Assembly (NCBI GenBank): GCA_030544215.1 | Contig: JARZZO010000016.1 | Span: 58,321,501-58,385,500 of the forward strand | Source: Zantedeschia hybrid cultivar | Taxonomy: Eukaryota; Streptophyta; Magnoliopsida; Alismatales; Araceae | Length of the DNA: 64,000 bases | Direction: 5' to 3' | Part shown: positions 1-16,429 of the stretch, one piece after another | Layout of the letters: every line of letters starts with the position of its first letter | Numbering within the stretch: position 1 is the first letter of the stretch | Notes under the pieces: generated by a model | Told to the model about the DNA's origin: nothing | Database searches by the model: none | The model's input: the letters and a program-made list of their open reading frames with translations, nothing else | Program-made: the position numbers and the translations under genes

Positions 1-400
1 GAAAGAAATGAGAATTTATGTGAATGAGGAAGAGAAGGGTAGGAGGGGGTTTTATAGGGATTTGGAGGGGCTTAGAAGCCCCTTCTAGCCGTTGGAAACC
101 CATTTGAATGGGTTCCCAACGGTTACCCCAATGGCTAGTTCTGAACTAGCCGTTGGGGGACCGGGACGGCCGGACCGGTCCGACCCGGGCCCAAGTCAGC
201 CGATCCGGCCGACCCAACCGATCCCAACGATCCCGGGGCGGGGTCGCTGGGTCGGGGCTCGGGGTCGGATCAGACCGCCCGGTTTCCGAGCGGACCGGGC
301 GATCCGATCCGACCCGGACCGACCCGGCCTACCTTGGTTCCAGTCAGTTGCTTACATCATTTCATTCATGCCACATAAAATGAATTTTTTGCACATCTGA
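1..400. repeat. GC-rich repeat edge with three hairpins
   Basis: The first 345 bases are far more GC-rich than what follows and carry three consecutive inverted repeats: 67-82 (seven-base arms around AG), 91-120 (arms starting GTTGG) and 126-158 (arms CCCCAA.GGCTAGTT with one mismatch). Read on the minus strand the block leads to a TATAAAA-like box near base 50, as in the 5' part of some plant DNA transposons. Short reading frames here are unlike any protein I know. I infer the truncated end of a repeat that continues beyond the left edge; the family is not identified. Confidence 0.4.
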
Positions 401-1085
401 AATCTTGACTAGCATCTGTAAGTTATGGCTAAGCAACTTGAATTTGTAGCCTATAGGAAATGGCCTATCATGTTTCTCCTTCACTTTTTTTTAGTACATT
501 GCTCCATTGTTGCATTTGATTGTCATTGATGTATTATCATGGTTGAAATGTGCATGCACCTTTTTTTAATTCAACATTTGTTCTGAATATTTTTAAATGT
601 CAAAAAGTGATTGTGGAACAGAAGTTTCAGTTAAGTTCTGTATGAAACTGTGGAACATTTTCATTGCAACTTGCGAAAATATTTTAATTGAATGTGATAT
701 ATTCGTGCCAGGTCGTGTGGTACGGTTGGTTAGCATGTTTGTCTTGTGTAGCAATGGCCATTAAGCATCTGCTGAATTCAGAAAATGTCTAATGGTTGTC
801 AATGTTTTATGTTTTAAACTGTGGGAAGTTGATGCTTGCAAATTTATTGGTAACTAAAGCATCTCTTTGGGGGATGAAAATGAGTTGTGTATTGATCCTT
901 CATGGTTGGTTAGTTCATAAAGGTGAACAAAATGTATGAACGGTTTTCATTCTTCACTTGCAAAAAGTCCTTTTTGGTATTTTGGTTTGTTATGAAATTT
1001 ATTTGTACCTTTAGACTCTTGGATTTATCTTCAAATCTGTTGGTAAACTGCCTGATCTGTGGGTCCGGTTGAACCTGAATTTCTA
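401..1085. other. non-coding AT-rich sequence, intron or 5' flank
   Basis: I see no coding region, RNA gene or clear repeat. If the ubiquilin gene begins to the left of the window, this is part of a long intron of that gene. Confidence 0.4.
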
Positions 1086-1366
1086 GGGGCCGGTTTGTTT
1101 TGTGGATGTGGTATTCCAGATTTCTTGTTCCCGGATCTCATATGATTAGAACAAGAAGTATTCATGTTGGATGGAATAAGTAGTTCAGCGGAATAAGTAG
1201 TTCCTGCCTTTTAGGTGGAATGATTTATTCCACTTATTCGAGGAATAACACTTCCCCCCTCCCTTCTTCTCCAATAATAACAAAGAATAACGCATCCGAG
1301 CTCCCAAACTGAATAAGTGGAATAGTGCGTCCTATTTGATGCTTATTCTCGAAACAAACCAGCCCC
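1086..1366. mobile_element. MITE with 15 bp terminal inverted repeats
   Basis: The left end GGGGCCGGTTTGTTT and the right end AAACAAACCAGCCCC are inverted repeats with one mismatch, enclosing 281 bp. The interior contains repeated GGAATAAGTAGTTC blocks and has no coding capacity. The length and ends fit a MITE; the target duplication is unclear, so the superfamily (hAT or PIF-like) is open. A diverged relative of its interior lies at 11046-11205. Confidence 0.6.
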
Positions 1367-2492
1367 AAGGGTCGGGTTGGTTAGGGCTAGGTCTGTTCAC
1401 TATTTGGTTCAAAAAAAAGACACAAATTGAACCGGTCAATTTGGTTTTGTTTGGTTTGGTTTGAAAATGAACAAAATGGTTTGTTTAAAAAAAAACAAAG
1501 TAAGTGACTTAGTTTCGAAGGCTTGGAGACCAATGAAATGTTGAAGGGTTGGTTGCTGGGCTCTCCCTTCCCTGGGTTTTACCTGTGCAAGCTGGGTTAT
1601 CCTCTATAAGTTAGCAAAAAAAAGGGGGGGGGGGACATCTACAAGAGTGCAAGTGGCTCGAATCTGGATATTAAGGTGGTTTTCTAGATCCTTTGTGTAA
1701 GCTATCCTTTTTAGGCCTTGTAATTAGTCTGAAGAATGGAAGTTTGCTGGAGCTAAGCCATACTTTTGGGACCCTATCCCTATGACTAATCTGAAGATCG
1801 GAAGTTTTTCTAGGGTAATCTTGTGGAGCATTTCTTGAAGACTCCCCCTAACATGCCAACTTTGGTTTTTCAAATACCAGTTGATGGAACAAGGGTAAAT
1901 GTTTTGTCGTCCAAGATGAAACTTGGTGTCTTGGGTACCATATTCATTTACGAAGGAATTCATTCCCTTGAGCACTGAATCTCCCGATGATGGGGTTAAT
2001 TTGTTTTGGTGTCCATGAGAAATTGGTGCTTTGCATGATTTCATTGAAAGTTTTTTTAAGTCTGTCTTATGTGTACCATCGAAATGATTTCTGTTTTATG
2101 TGCCAGATATCTTTCTTGACTTTTACTTGTGGTGGGAAATGTTAAATGTTGAAAATTTTCATTAATCAATTCTGGAAGCAAAGTTAATGAGTCAGGTTCC
2201 GTATGGCCTGACTTGAATCCCAGGGCATAATATCTGACTGAACGGGGATAGAGAATCGGCTCAGACCGTTGGTTTATTGTTGTGTTATGTCTTTCTTGTA
2301 TATTGCAAATTCAATTTCTCTAGCTGAATTCATACAGAATCATTTATCCAGTCTGATTATTATTCTTTGACCAAAGTAGGATCGGTTTTAAAAGATGTAA
2401 CCAAGGACATGGATCTGGGTCCGTTCTTCATAGTCTGATTGAATGCTTTGAAACCTGATTTATTTATAGACAAAAATGCCATGATGCAGTCA

Positions 2493-2638
2493 AGTTGCCC
2501 CGTTTGTGACCTGGAGGTCACGGGTTCGAACCAAGGAAACAACCTCTCTGCTTAGCAGGGAAAAGGCTGTGTACATCGTCCCTTCCCAGACCCCACAAAT
2601 GGTGGGAGCCAAGTGCACTGAGTACGCCCTTTTTTTTT
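2493..2638 (+). mobile_element. Au-type SINE, 5' truncated
   Basis: The block contains a pol III B-box (GGTTCGAACC at about 2522-2531), the Au-family body (AACAACCTCTCTGC, then CCTTCCCAGACCCC, then GGTGGGAGCC) and the typical end TACGCCC followed by a T run. It is flanked by the direct repeat TGCAGTCA (2485-2492 and 2638-2645, the first T being shared with the T run), a target-site duplication. Au SINEs are tRNA-derived elements of angiosperms, about 180 bp long; this copy is about 146 bp and lacks the A-box end. It is non-coding and moved by a partner LINE. Confidence 0.88.
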
Positions 2639-3636
2639 GCAGTCATGGACAGTTACATATCATGCCTCTCAATATTTGTATTTATCCTGTGGAAATTTGA
2701 AGAACAGCTTATCTGTGCTGGATTGTGCTGAATGTCTATTGTTGCAATCGGGAGATTCTGCTAACTTGGTCACATTTTTGAATCCTCTACCATGTTTATG
2801 ATTGGGCAATGTACTTGTGTGTGCCTTAAATGGCATGTGGCCAGCAACAATGCTGGTGATGGGTTCTAGCCCCTCAGTTGGTTGTGGCTTTGGTGTATTG
2901 TACTTCTAACTGATGAAATGCTTTCTTAAGAATCTTGACTGTAACTACCACCTATATTTTACTAGATCAGCCTCTTGGCTTTAATTGAATATTTTCTTAA
3001 TGCTTATGACACCTGACAAAATCTTCAGTTTTAGCGTTTTTCTGTAGTGTAATCAGCTCACTGCATGAATAAACAGAGAGCACTTATTATTAGTGGTTCC
3101 TAAACATTGATATCAGTGTCTTTTGCTGCGCATTTTATCTTTCCTGCCCAAGGTTTTCTTGTCTTGTCTGTGAATGGTAAAATTGGGTCAGAGTTACATA
3201 AATTTTTTTCTCAAATTTGTATTCTATAGGTTCATTGAAAGAACTGAAAGGATTAGGAACGAATCTGTTTGCCCAAAATCTGTCCAGATTGGTTAGTTGG
3301 GATCAGCCAATATGTAAACAATGCTTATTTCTTTACGATTTATGTCTGACAAGAGGGCCTGTCTATTTTGGATTGAAATTTTTACCATTATATGTTCATG
3401 GCAGTGTAAAAGTTTCTGATCACCGGCTTTCTCCTTCTTGAACTATGCTGTTGTCTGTTCTTGTTCTGGTTGACTCTGGATTTATATTACAACTAGCATC
3501 TGATAAGAACACAAGTAAGATTAAGGTTGATGACACCAAGGTCAAGAGTAGCACTTGTTGCATGTTTCATTCCCTCTTAGCCTCAACATCACTCCTCGTT
3601 CTGTTTTATAAACTTTTACTTCTATTCTCACCCAGT

Positions 3637-4258
3637 GATTTAAAAGTCGGCTGTCTAGGCAATTAGGTGGGTCGCCTGGTCGACTCACACCCCATTCCCA
3701 CCTAGGCAGAAATCAACTCTTCTTCTTTCGTGAGATTTTAGTGGATGTCTTCTCTTCTTGTTGAAAGATCTCATTCATGTGGCATGCGCGCGGGGGCCAG
3801 GATAGAAGGTTCGTTTTGTCTCCGCCTACAACATGACTCTTCATCTTCTTTCTCTGTGCTACTACAGCTGGCGGGGTTTGTGGCTATGTGGAGACTTTCC
3901 TCCTCCACAAAAACTGTAACTGGCGACAGTCATGGGGCTTCGGAGGGATCCTCTTGTGTTTTTAGATGCTGGCATAGCAGCATTTGTGTTTGATACTATA
4001 TTATTCTTCAAAGCATAGTTATTGACTTGCAACAAATTAAGATTTTTAATTGAATAAGATACTTTATGATGCTCATATAAGTAAATATGCAATGCCTATA
4101 GTTAATAGTATTATCATTTATCAATTAGCATAGGGTATATATAAGAAATTCAAAAAAATAGCTGCCTTGGAATTGAGGCACCTGTCTCGCCACCTAGACA
4201 GTCCGCCTAGGCACTAAGGGGGTCGGCCGACTCGCTCTGCCTAGGCATTTTTAAAACA
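3637..4258. mobile_element. degenerate MULE-like MITE with long inverted ends
   Basis: The left end (TTTAAAAGTCGGCTGTCTAGGC, then GGTGGGTCGCCTGGTCGAC) pairs imperfectly with the right end, whose complement begins GTTTTAAAAATGCCTAGGC and continues through GAGTCGGCCGACC. Ends built on TTTTAAAA..GCCTAGGCG are typical of Mutator-like MITEs in plants. The interior shows no recognisable protein. I could not find a clean 9 bp target duplication, so the borders are approximate. Confidence 0.5.
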
Positions 4259-4689
4259 TTATCGTCTACTCCTTTTCATTTGAATATGTGTAATTTCTTT
4301 CTTTTCTTTTCTTTTCTTTATTCTTTGTTCTACTCTTTATATTTTCTTTTATTCTCATTTTATGCATTCTCTTCTGTTTTTCTCTTTCTTTTTCTTTTTT
4401 TCTTATTCTCATTATTCTTTAGTGTTTTATCCTGTGGGTTTATATTTGTGTCGTAGTAGATGTTTTATCAGCTAGCTGTTGGTGCATTCAAAAGTTGGTG
4501 TCTTGTATTTAAGGTGGACATCATCTGCTCACCGATGTTTGTTATATACAGCACAACAAATAGGGTTTCCTTGTGTAGATGGCAGCCAGCTGCAAACTAT
4601 GGCAAAATTTGTAGGACCTCAAGTCCTAAGTCTCTCAAATGGATAGCAAAGAAAGGCTTTGTGATGATGACAAGGTTTGCCATATCGTA

Positions 4690-5010
4690 TTGGATCGGGC
4701 TGACTTATACGAGTCGACTTGTATCTGGGCCGTCCCGATCTGCTGGTGTGGACCGAGTCGGACCGCATCGTACCGTCTCAATATAGTCATACATACATAA
4801 AGACTTGTTTTAAATTGAGTTTTACTCATTTGATGAGTAAAATCACACTTTTATATGAATTAATAGAGTATCTTTTTCTAAAATATAATCTAAACTTGTT
4901 ATTTTTTATTTTATTTTAACAAAGTTATTGGCTTGACTCATGCGACTCGGTCCGAGTTGGATCGGTATCGTACCGTATCTGAGAAGATCTTATCCGATCC
5001 GGATCAACGA
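4690..5010. repeat. paired GTATCGTACCG-type repeats
   Basis: Two GC-richer blocks (about 4690-4785 and 4925-5010) share GGACCGAGTCG in inverted orientation and ATCGTACCGT in direct orientation, around an AT-rich centre. This looks like a decayed MITE lying just upstream of the first ubiquilin exon in the window. The assignment is tentative. Confidence 0.3.
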
Positions 5011-5155
5011 GTTGGCGAACTTTGGATGATGATGACTAAATAATTATGATCATGGTGGTGGCAGTTGATGATCACAGCTCGTGAAATTTTTTTTCCAGGT
5101 AATTGCATGACCAAGAGAATTTTCGTCTAAATGTTATTCTCCCATCTCGTTGTAG

Positions 5156-10519
<5,364 letters not shown>

Positions 10520-10850
10520 ATTAATACCACTATGGGAGGATATCTTAGTCTGTACCACCCACATTCCAAACGCGAGTGTGTAAGATTATGCTGTCTCCTG
10601 TTCTTTTATCTAACTATTTCAGATGGCAAGGCTTGCACATTCTGGCTTCCGCTTCGGGAATGGAAAAGTTTTATGGGCCGTAGACTTCAATGTAGCTGTT
10701 GGTGGAGATGGAGATCCTTGTTCCCTACTTTGAAATGATGTATCGAGGCATGTGATCGTTGTATATACAGAGTTCTAATACAGATTGCATCTTTGTGAAT
10801 TGTTGATAAATTTCGACTGCCAGTCTAGATGCATTCTTTTTCTCCCTTCT
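10520..10850 (+). other. 3' untranslated region of the ubiquilin gene
   Basis: This follows the UBA stop codon. It is T-rich and has no canonical AATAAA; the nearest variants are AATACA near 10778 and GATAAA near 10803. The exact cleavage site cannot be placed. Confidence 0.5.
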
Positions 10851-11045
10851 TTTTAAAACTCAAACCATTACTTGGCAAATATTGTTAATCTTTATGCTTA
10901 TCAAGGCAAGAATTTTGAGGGACTGATTTAAGGGAAGAATTTTCTTTTGGTAAATTTAATCTGAACTGTAGGAAGCTCTTTTTTTTTTTAAAGTAATTGC
11001 ACCTGATTTATAGAATCCCTTGTTCACTTTGGTGACGGAATCAAC

Positions 11046-11205
11046 TATTCAGGGTTGAATTAAAAGGGATTGCTTATACCGGAGTAACTGATATTTTGAT
11101 TTGAAATACTTCTTAATTTATACTGGATTAAGGTGGAATAAGCAGTTGTGCCTTTTTACTTAGAATGATTTATACCAGATATTTTTAGGAATAATTCAGT
11201 CCAAA
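11046..11205. repeat. diverged relative of the 1086-1366 MITE
   Basis: The run GGTGGAATAAGCAGTTGTGCCTTTTT and the following AGAATGATTTAT..CC..AGGAATAA parallels the interior of the 1086-1366 element at roughly 70 percent by eye. No clean terminal inverted repeats remain. Confidence 0.35.
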
Positions 11206-11229
11206 ATAGTGTAAAAAATCCATAGTTTC

Positions 11230-12692
11230 CTTGGGTTGGCAAGATATTATAGAAGGTTGATTCAGAAATTTTCTTTTATTACAATACCTTTGACAAGATT
11301 GACTCAGAAGGAATGAGATTTGTATGGGCTAAAGGTTCTGAATAGAGTTTCCAAGAGTTAAGGGCTCATTTGACTTTTGCACTAGTGCTAGTATGTTATC
11401 TGAGTTAGGAGGATTAGTGGTCTTCACTAGTACTTCTAGAATTGATTTGAGTGTGGTATTGATGTAGAATAGTAGAGTGGTGGCTTATGCATCGCGGTAG
11501 TTGAAGATTCATGAACATAATTATACTAGCATGATTTGGAGCTCGTAGCAGTTGTCCTTCATTGAAGCTTTGAAGGCATTATTTGTGTGGAGAGAGGTTT
11601 GAAGTGTTTGCTAATCATAAGAGCTTGAAGTATTTTTTTTCTTAGCAGGATCTTAATAGGAGGCAGAGGAAATGGTTGAAGTATCTGAAGGATTACAATT
11701 TTCAACTTGCCTTCCATCTTGGTACGACTAATGTGGTGATAGAAGCTCTTAGTAGGAAGCTTGTGTCATCTAGTATGATGATAAAAGAGTGGAAGTTGAT
11801 TGAATAGGTTTTAGATGTCTTATTATCGAATTTCTAAGGATGGATCTTAAGCAATTGTGTAGTCTGGTGGCCAGGTCATCATTGTATTCTCAATTAGTGG
11901 TGGCTCATCGTACGGATCTAGAGTTGCCTTGCATTTTGCAAATGTCTAATGTGGTGTTTAACGATGACAACATAATGAGATTTTGAGGCAGAATGTATAT
12001 TCTAGATGAGGAATATTTGAAAAAGGAGCGATAAGGTTCATAGTCGAAATATTCTACTCACCCAAGAGAGACTAGGATATATTGTAACTTGAAATAACAT
12101 TTTTTATGGCATAAATGAAAAAGGTTATAACTCGTTATGCAGCTAGGTGTGTGATTTGTCATTAGGTGAAAGTAGAGCATATGAGACCAAGTGGATTACT
12201 ATAGCCATTAGAGACTATAGAGCGAAAATCAGAGCATGTGACTATAGATTTTGTTACAAGATTGCTTATGACTCAGATACATTGTAATGGTATTTGGTGG
12301 TGGTTAATAGGCTCACCAAGATGGCTAGATTATTGTTAACTAATATGACTCGGACAATTAGCAAGTTGGCAAAGTTGTACATGAATTAAGTGGTGAGGTT
12401 AAATGGAAGTTCCAATTTCTATTGTCTTAGATCGTGATCCTAGATTTATAACTAGGTTTTAGAGAAAATTTCAACAAGCTTTAGAAACAAAGTTGGATTT
12501 TAGTTCAACATATCACTGTCAAACGGATGGACAATCAAAGAGCACTATTCGGACTTTAGAAGATATGTTGAGTGCTTGTTGTCTGGAATGTAATAATAGT
12601 TGAGAGGAAGTTTTACTTTTGGTACATTTTGCCTATACTAATAGTTTTCACTCTAGCATTGGTATGGCTCTTTACGAGGCATTATATGCATT
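11230..12692 (+). pseudogene. decayed Ty3/Gypsy pol (RT end, RNase H, integrase)
   Basis: Across shifting frames one can follow the order of a Gypsy polyprotein. The end of reverse transcriptase comes first (GLARYYRRLIQKFSFI, then TRLTQKE near 11225-11312). RNase H follows (VVAYASRQLKIHEHNY near 11481, then DLNRRQRKWLKYLKDYNFQL and ALSRK near 11650-11760). Integrase is last (CVICHQVKVEHMRPSG near 12150, LETIERKSEHVTIDFVTRL near 12215, DRLTKMARLLLTN, then HFAYTNSFHSSIGMALYEALYA ending about 12692). There are many stops and frameshifts, so it is dead. The wording resembles chromovirus-type Gypsy elements, unlike the Tat element further right. It stops abruptly against the hAT remnant, and no LTRs are visible. 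Confidence 0.85.
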
Positions 12693-12699
12693 GTTTATG

Positions 12700-13800
12700 T
12701 AAAAGTGATGTAAAGATTTTGAAAAAATTGCAAACAATTACTCTCATGCTCTTGTAATATTCAACAAATACTCATATCTTCGTCTTGTGAATGTGTTAGA
12801 CACTTGTTTTGCAACTAATATCCTTATGATACATCTCATCAAAAGGATAAGAAAATCAATAGAGTAAATAGTTCTTAATGAGGAATGGAAAACCTTTTAC
12901 TGGTTTATATGACTAAAGAAAAGCAAATTTTATAAAGAGTACTATTCTTCGAGATGATTGGTGAGATCAAATTGACTATCTACTATCCTTTATGGCACAT
13001 GTTTATTATATGTTAAGAGAAGCTGATTCTGATTAGCCTTGTCTATGTTTGATTTATTCGAAATGGGAGAATACAATTGAGAAGGTGAGAAGTGTAATAT
13101 TTGCTCATGAGAAGAAGAATTATTTGGCAAGTGATAGAAATACTTTTTTTGATGTGATATATGAGATCTTGATGAAAACGAGGTCAAATAATAGTAACAC
13201 ACCATTACATTGCTTAGCTTATTCTTTAGTTCCTAAAATTTACAGTGATCAATGGTTGATTGTGGGAGGAGGAGAATGAAACATATTGCTCCATATCATG
13301 GCATTAAAGGCATTGAAGGCCAGAATGAATGCTTGAAAAGATTGTATACATTAGAATTACTACAAATTGTCTATAAAGAATATAGAGAATTTGCTTACTG
13401 CAATAAAGGTTTGCAAGTTTTTAGTGCCAGACAAGTATTCTATGGATCCTATTACATGGGAGAATAACGATGGGGTAGGTGTCCAAAATCTTTCAAGTTT
13501 AGTTGATAGGTATACCTTTTGTTAGTTGATAATGTTTATTATGTTTTATATTATTATTTTAAATTGTAACATAAGATTTTTTTGTTAACTTAAGTTACTC
13601 AACCAACTAGCGTGTTCATTCTGTTGTGAAAGAAATTGAAGCACTTTCTCATATATATTGAATGTAAAAAAGAAATAGGTTGAAATCTAATCATAAAGAA
13701 GGTCTTGTGCATGTGCATAGTAACTTGAGGTTGTTATCAAGACATGACAGCATATATAATGAAGGACCATCAAGAGCTTGGGACTATATAGTAGAGGTAA
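12700..13800 (+). pseudogene. decayed hAT transposase
   Basis: Segments in changing frames match the conserved C-terminal half of plant Ac-like (hAT) transposases: a region ending IYSKWENTIEKVRSVIFAHE (near 13050), then NTPLHCLAYSLVPKIYSDQWL (near 13195-13260), PYHGIKGIEGQNECLKRLY (near 13290), MDPITWENNDGVGVQNLSSL (near 13440) and the dimerisation tail RNWSTFSHIY, KKRNRLKSNH, LVHVHSNLRLLSRHDSIYNE (near 13630-13770). Several stops and frameshifts separate them. The N-terminal BED zinc finger and the terminal inverted repeats are not seen, so this is a truncated, inactive copy. Confidence 0.82.
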
Positions 13801-14224
13801 CAAATTTAGAGTTTTCATTAGACTTATAGCTTGACAATGTTTTCTTCAAAAGATTCATATGAACCTATGGTGAGGAGGATGGTGGTGACAAAAGTGATGG
13901 AAATATGCCTCCTCTTTAAGATGCTTAGATTGTTAGAAGTTTAACTTCTTGAAAATGTCTAGTTTTTTAGGAGTTTGATATTTTAGAAGTTTTTTGTTAT
14001 TTTACTTTGAACTATATGTTGCTTGTTTAAGTTGGAATTCCTTACAATTTAATAGTTTGATGAACATTCTATATTAGTTTTGATACATATTAATTAATAG
14101 ATGTACAGATTGTTAGGTGCATAAATTTATATTCTTCTCGTGTCCTCTTTTTTATAGTTTTTCATGTTAGACACGTACACCTATGTGGACACTTGACACC
14201 TGTCTTAATACCCCTCAAATCATA
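13801..14224. other. unassigned spacer
   Basis: This is AT-rich sequence between the hAT remnant and the Copia remnant. No gene or clear repeat is seen. Confidence 0.4.
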
Positions 14225-15262
14225 GGCTATCCATCATCAGTCATCGCAGCACAACTTGAGCTCCTTTATAGACTGTGAGAGCTCCATCTTCAGTAATGCA
14301 TCAATAATCGCTCAAATTCAATACTCCCAACGAGATTAGGTTCCTTTTCAGATATAGCCCACGTTGGACCTCTGTCAAAGTTTTCTTCACCCTATTAAAC
14401 ATGCGAACTCACATCATTTCCACTCTAACAATCCTACATATTGCACCATTTCCCGATTGGATTGAGCCACTATCACATGTCGGATATGTGGTGAACTCCT
14501 CCCTGTTTGAGCACATGTGAACAACATAACTAAAATCTAAAATCCAACATGAATATCTTACACCTATGGATGTCGTGCATAAGAGCAGCCTTGTTCCTTC
14601 CTTGCTATCTATTACAACTACCTTAGTTGTTGATGCTTCTGCCTTCTCATTTTTTTTCTGTTACAACTTTACATCCTCTTTTTGTATTGGATAATATCTC
14701 TTTATATGGCCACCTTAATAACAATAGTAACATGTAGGAGGAGCCTGTGACCTAGAGCGGCCCTTGTTAGCTTTAGAATCCAGCCTCTCATTAGATCTCC
14801 TCCGATCTCCACCTGCAACTAAAGCATGACTCCTACATGATAACCCTTCGATGTTACTCTTCCGTTGCGACTCGTACAGGAGCCACAAAGTGATTGCATC
14901 ATCTAGGCTAAGAGTGTTCTTCCTAAACAACAATATGGTTACTTTGAGATAAAACGATGCTGGCAGTGATGTCAATAGGAGAAACGCCTTGTCCTCTTCT
15001 TCGATCTTCACATCCAGGGCTAGTACTTCCATCAAGATCCTGTTGAACTCATCCAAGTGTTCCTATAGTCGCACTCTCTTTAGCATCCTCAGGTTATATA
15101 ATTTTTTCTTTAAAAACAACATGCTCATGGGTGATTTGGACTTGTATATGCTCTCCACCTTCTTCCAGACTTTTGTCAAATCATGCAAGCTAATCACTCA
15201 AGAAATATGTTGTCCACCAAGCGCAACTGTATTGTGTGTTGCCTAGGCTATGAAGAACCCAG
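14225..15262 (-). pseudogene. decayed Ty1/Copia gag and protease
   Basis: Read leftwards, the clearest open segment (15056-14715) is a Copia-type gag (UBN2 family): EHLDEFNRILMEVLALDVKI, EEDKAFLLLTSLPASF, LSLDDAITLWLLYE, then a basic stretch before a CCHC zinc knuckle starting CYYCY. Just upstream (15250-15060) the frame-shifted part reads HDLTKVWKKVESIYKSKSPM and LFLKKKLYNLRMLKR. Downstream (14560-14225) come traces of the protease/integrase linker: CAQTGRSSPHIRHV and a GALTVYKGAQVVLR-like end. Stops and shifts show that it is inactive. The gag N-terminus is missing or has been replaced near 15250. Confidence 0.8.
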
Positions 15263-15525
15263 GGGAGGGAGACGAATGGGTTATCAAAAATTTAAAACTA
15301 ACAGTTAGAACCAACAATTAAATGAAGTGGAAATAAGTGCATAGAAGGAGGAGGAAAGAAGGAACAAACATACAGAGTACATAGAATTTACCTCAGTTGG
15401 TCTGTCTTGACCTACGTTAAATCTCCAAGCAACCACTTGCGAGTTCCACTAACCCGCGAGCTACATGAGGTACAAACCTCTTACTGGTTACAAACACATA
15501 AACCCCCTAGCCGCAACTGGGTCCT

Positions 15526-15642
15526 CTCTTCCATACATGGAAGAGGCACAACTCATGCTGCTGCAGCAAGCCCTCTCTTCCACTCTAGGAAGAGGCACAA
15601 CCTCCTACACTTAACATGCCCTTTCTTCCACACTAGGAAGAG
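15526..15642. repeat. three short hairpins spaced about 49 bp
   Basis: The 20 bp palindromes CTCTTCC-(6 nt)-GGAAGAG at 15526-15545 and 15575-15594, and TTCTTCC-(6 nt)-GGAAGAG at 15623-15642, recur at 48-49 bp spacing. The first two are followed by GCACAAC. This is a short tandem triplication whose unit contains a perfect or near-perfect stem. Confidence 0.75.
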
Positions 15643-16429
15643 GAAACAATGAAGTTCTTATTGGAAAGGACAATAAGAATGTCTCTTAGATAGGCAAATA
15701 AATACAATGAGCTTGACTAAACAAAATTAAGACAGAAACAAAGAATGAATCAAGCAGGTCTTGATCTTGTTGTTGAAGGTGGCCTGAGAGTTTGAAGATG
15801 CACAATTGATGAAGCTTTCTCTCAAGCTATCTCAAGTTCTCTCAAACTTTTTCTAAAGCTCAAGAAGGCAAGAAACTCATGGCATAAAGAGTGAAGATTT
15901 GAATTTCAGCTCAGGTGTTTTCCTTTTGGTTCTCTCTTCTTTCATGTGTCTGTTTTGCTGGCTGAGGTCTTCAATTTATAGGCAAGATTTGAATCTACCT
16001 GTTGAAACTCATCTTCCTTCCCATTAGACTCTCGGAGGGAAACGTTAGATAGATGATTTTTGTTGTTAGAGTCTTGAGAGAGCTACTGATTGGTCCACAT
16101 CAGTCTCTTCTATCCTCTTTCTGTTCCCTTTGCTGCCTTCTAATGGATGCAGACGCAAGTTCCCATATTTGTGCTCGGTTCTAGTCCTATTTGGTAGGTG
16201 AAAAGTTGTCTGATAGGAGCCTGCACCAATAAAAATCTGAAAAAGCAACTGGACTTTTTGTCTAGTATATTAGTATAGCCAAAGTGTATGAAAGTACAGG
16301 GGATAGCAGCATAGGAACTCACAAAGAAAAGGTGATAACTTGATGGACATAGTCTCTCGAAGACCGAATAGAAAATCTAATGAAATCATTTAAAATATAG
16401 CAAGACAAATTTGTTCAATCAACAGCTAA
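15643..16429. other. unassigned non-coding stretch
   Basis: Mixed AT-rich sequence. I see no recognisable gene, RNA or complete repeat. By position it would lie in the leader of the Copia element if gag and the LTR at 18804-19020 belong together. Confidence 0.35.

Noticed and set aside
92..400. Small Pro/Arg-rich proteins at the left end
   Set aside because: GC-rich hairpin repeat with no similarity to known proteins and no splice context.
2500..2540. tRNA gene suggested by GGTTCGAACC
   Set aside because: Only the B-box is present and no cloverleaf can be drawn; the surrounding sequence is an Au SINE.
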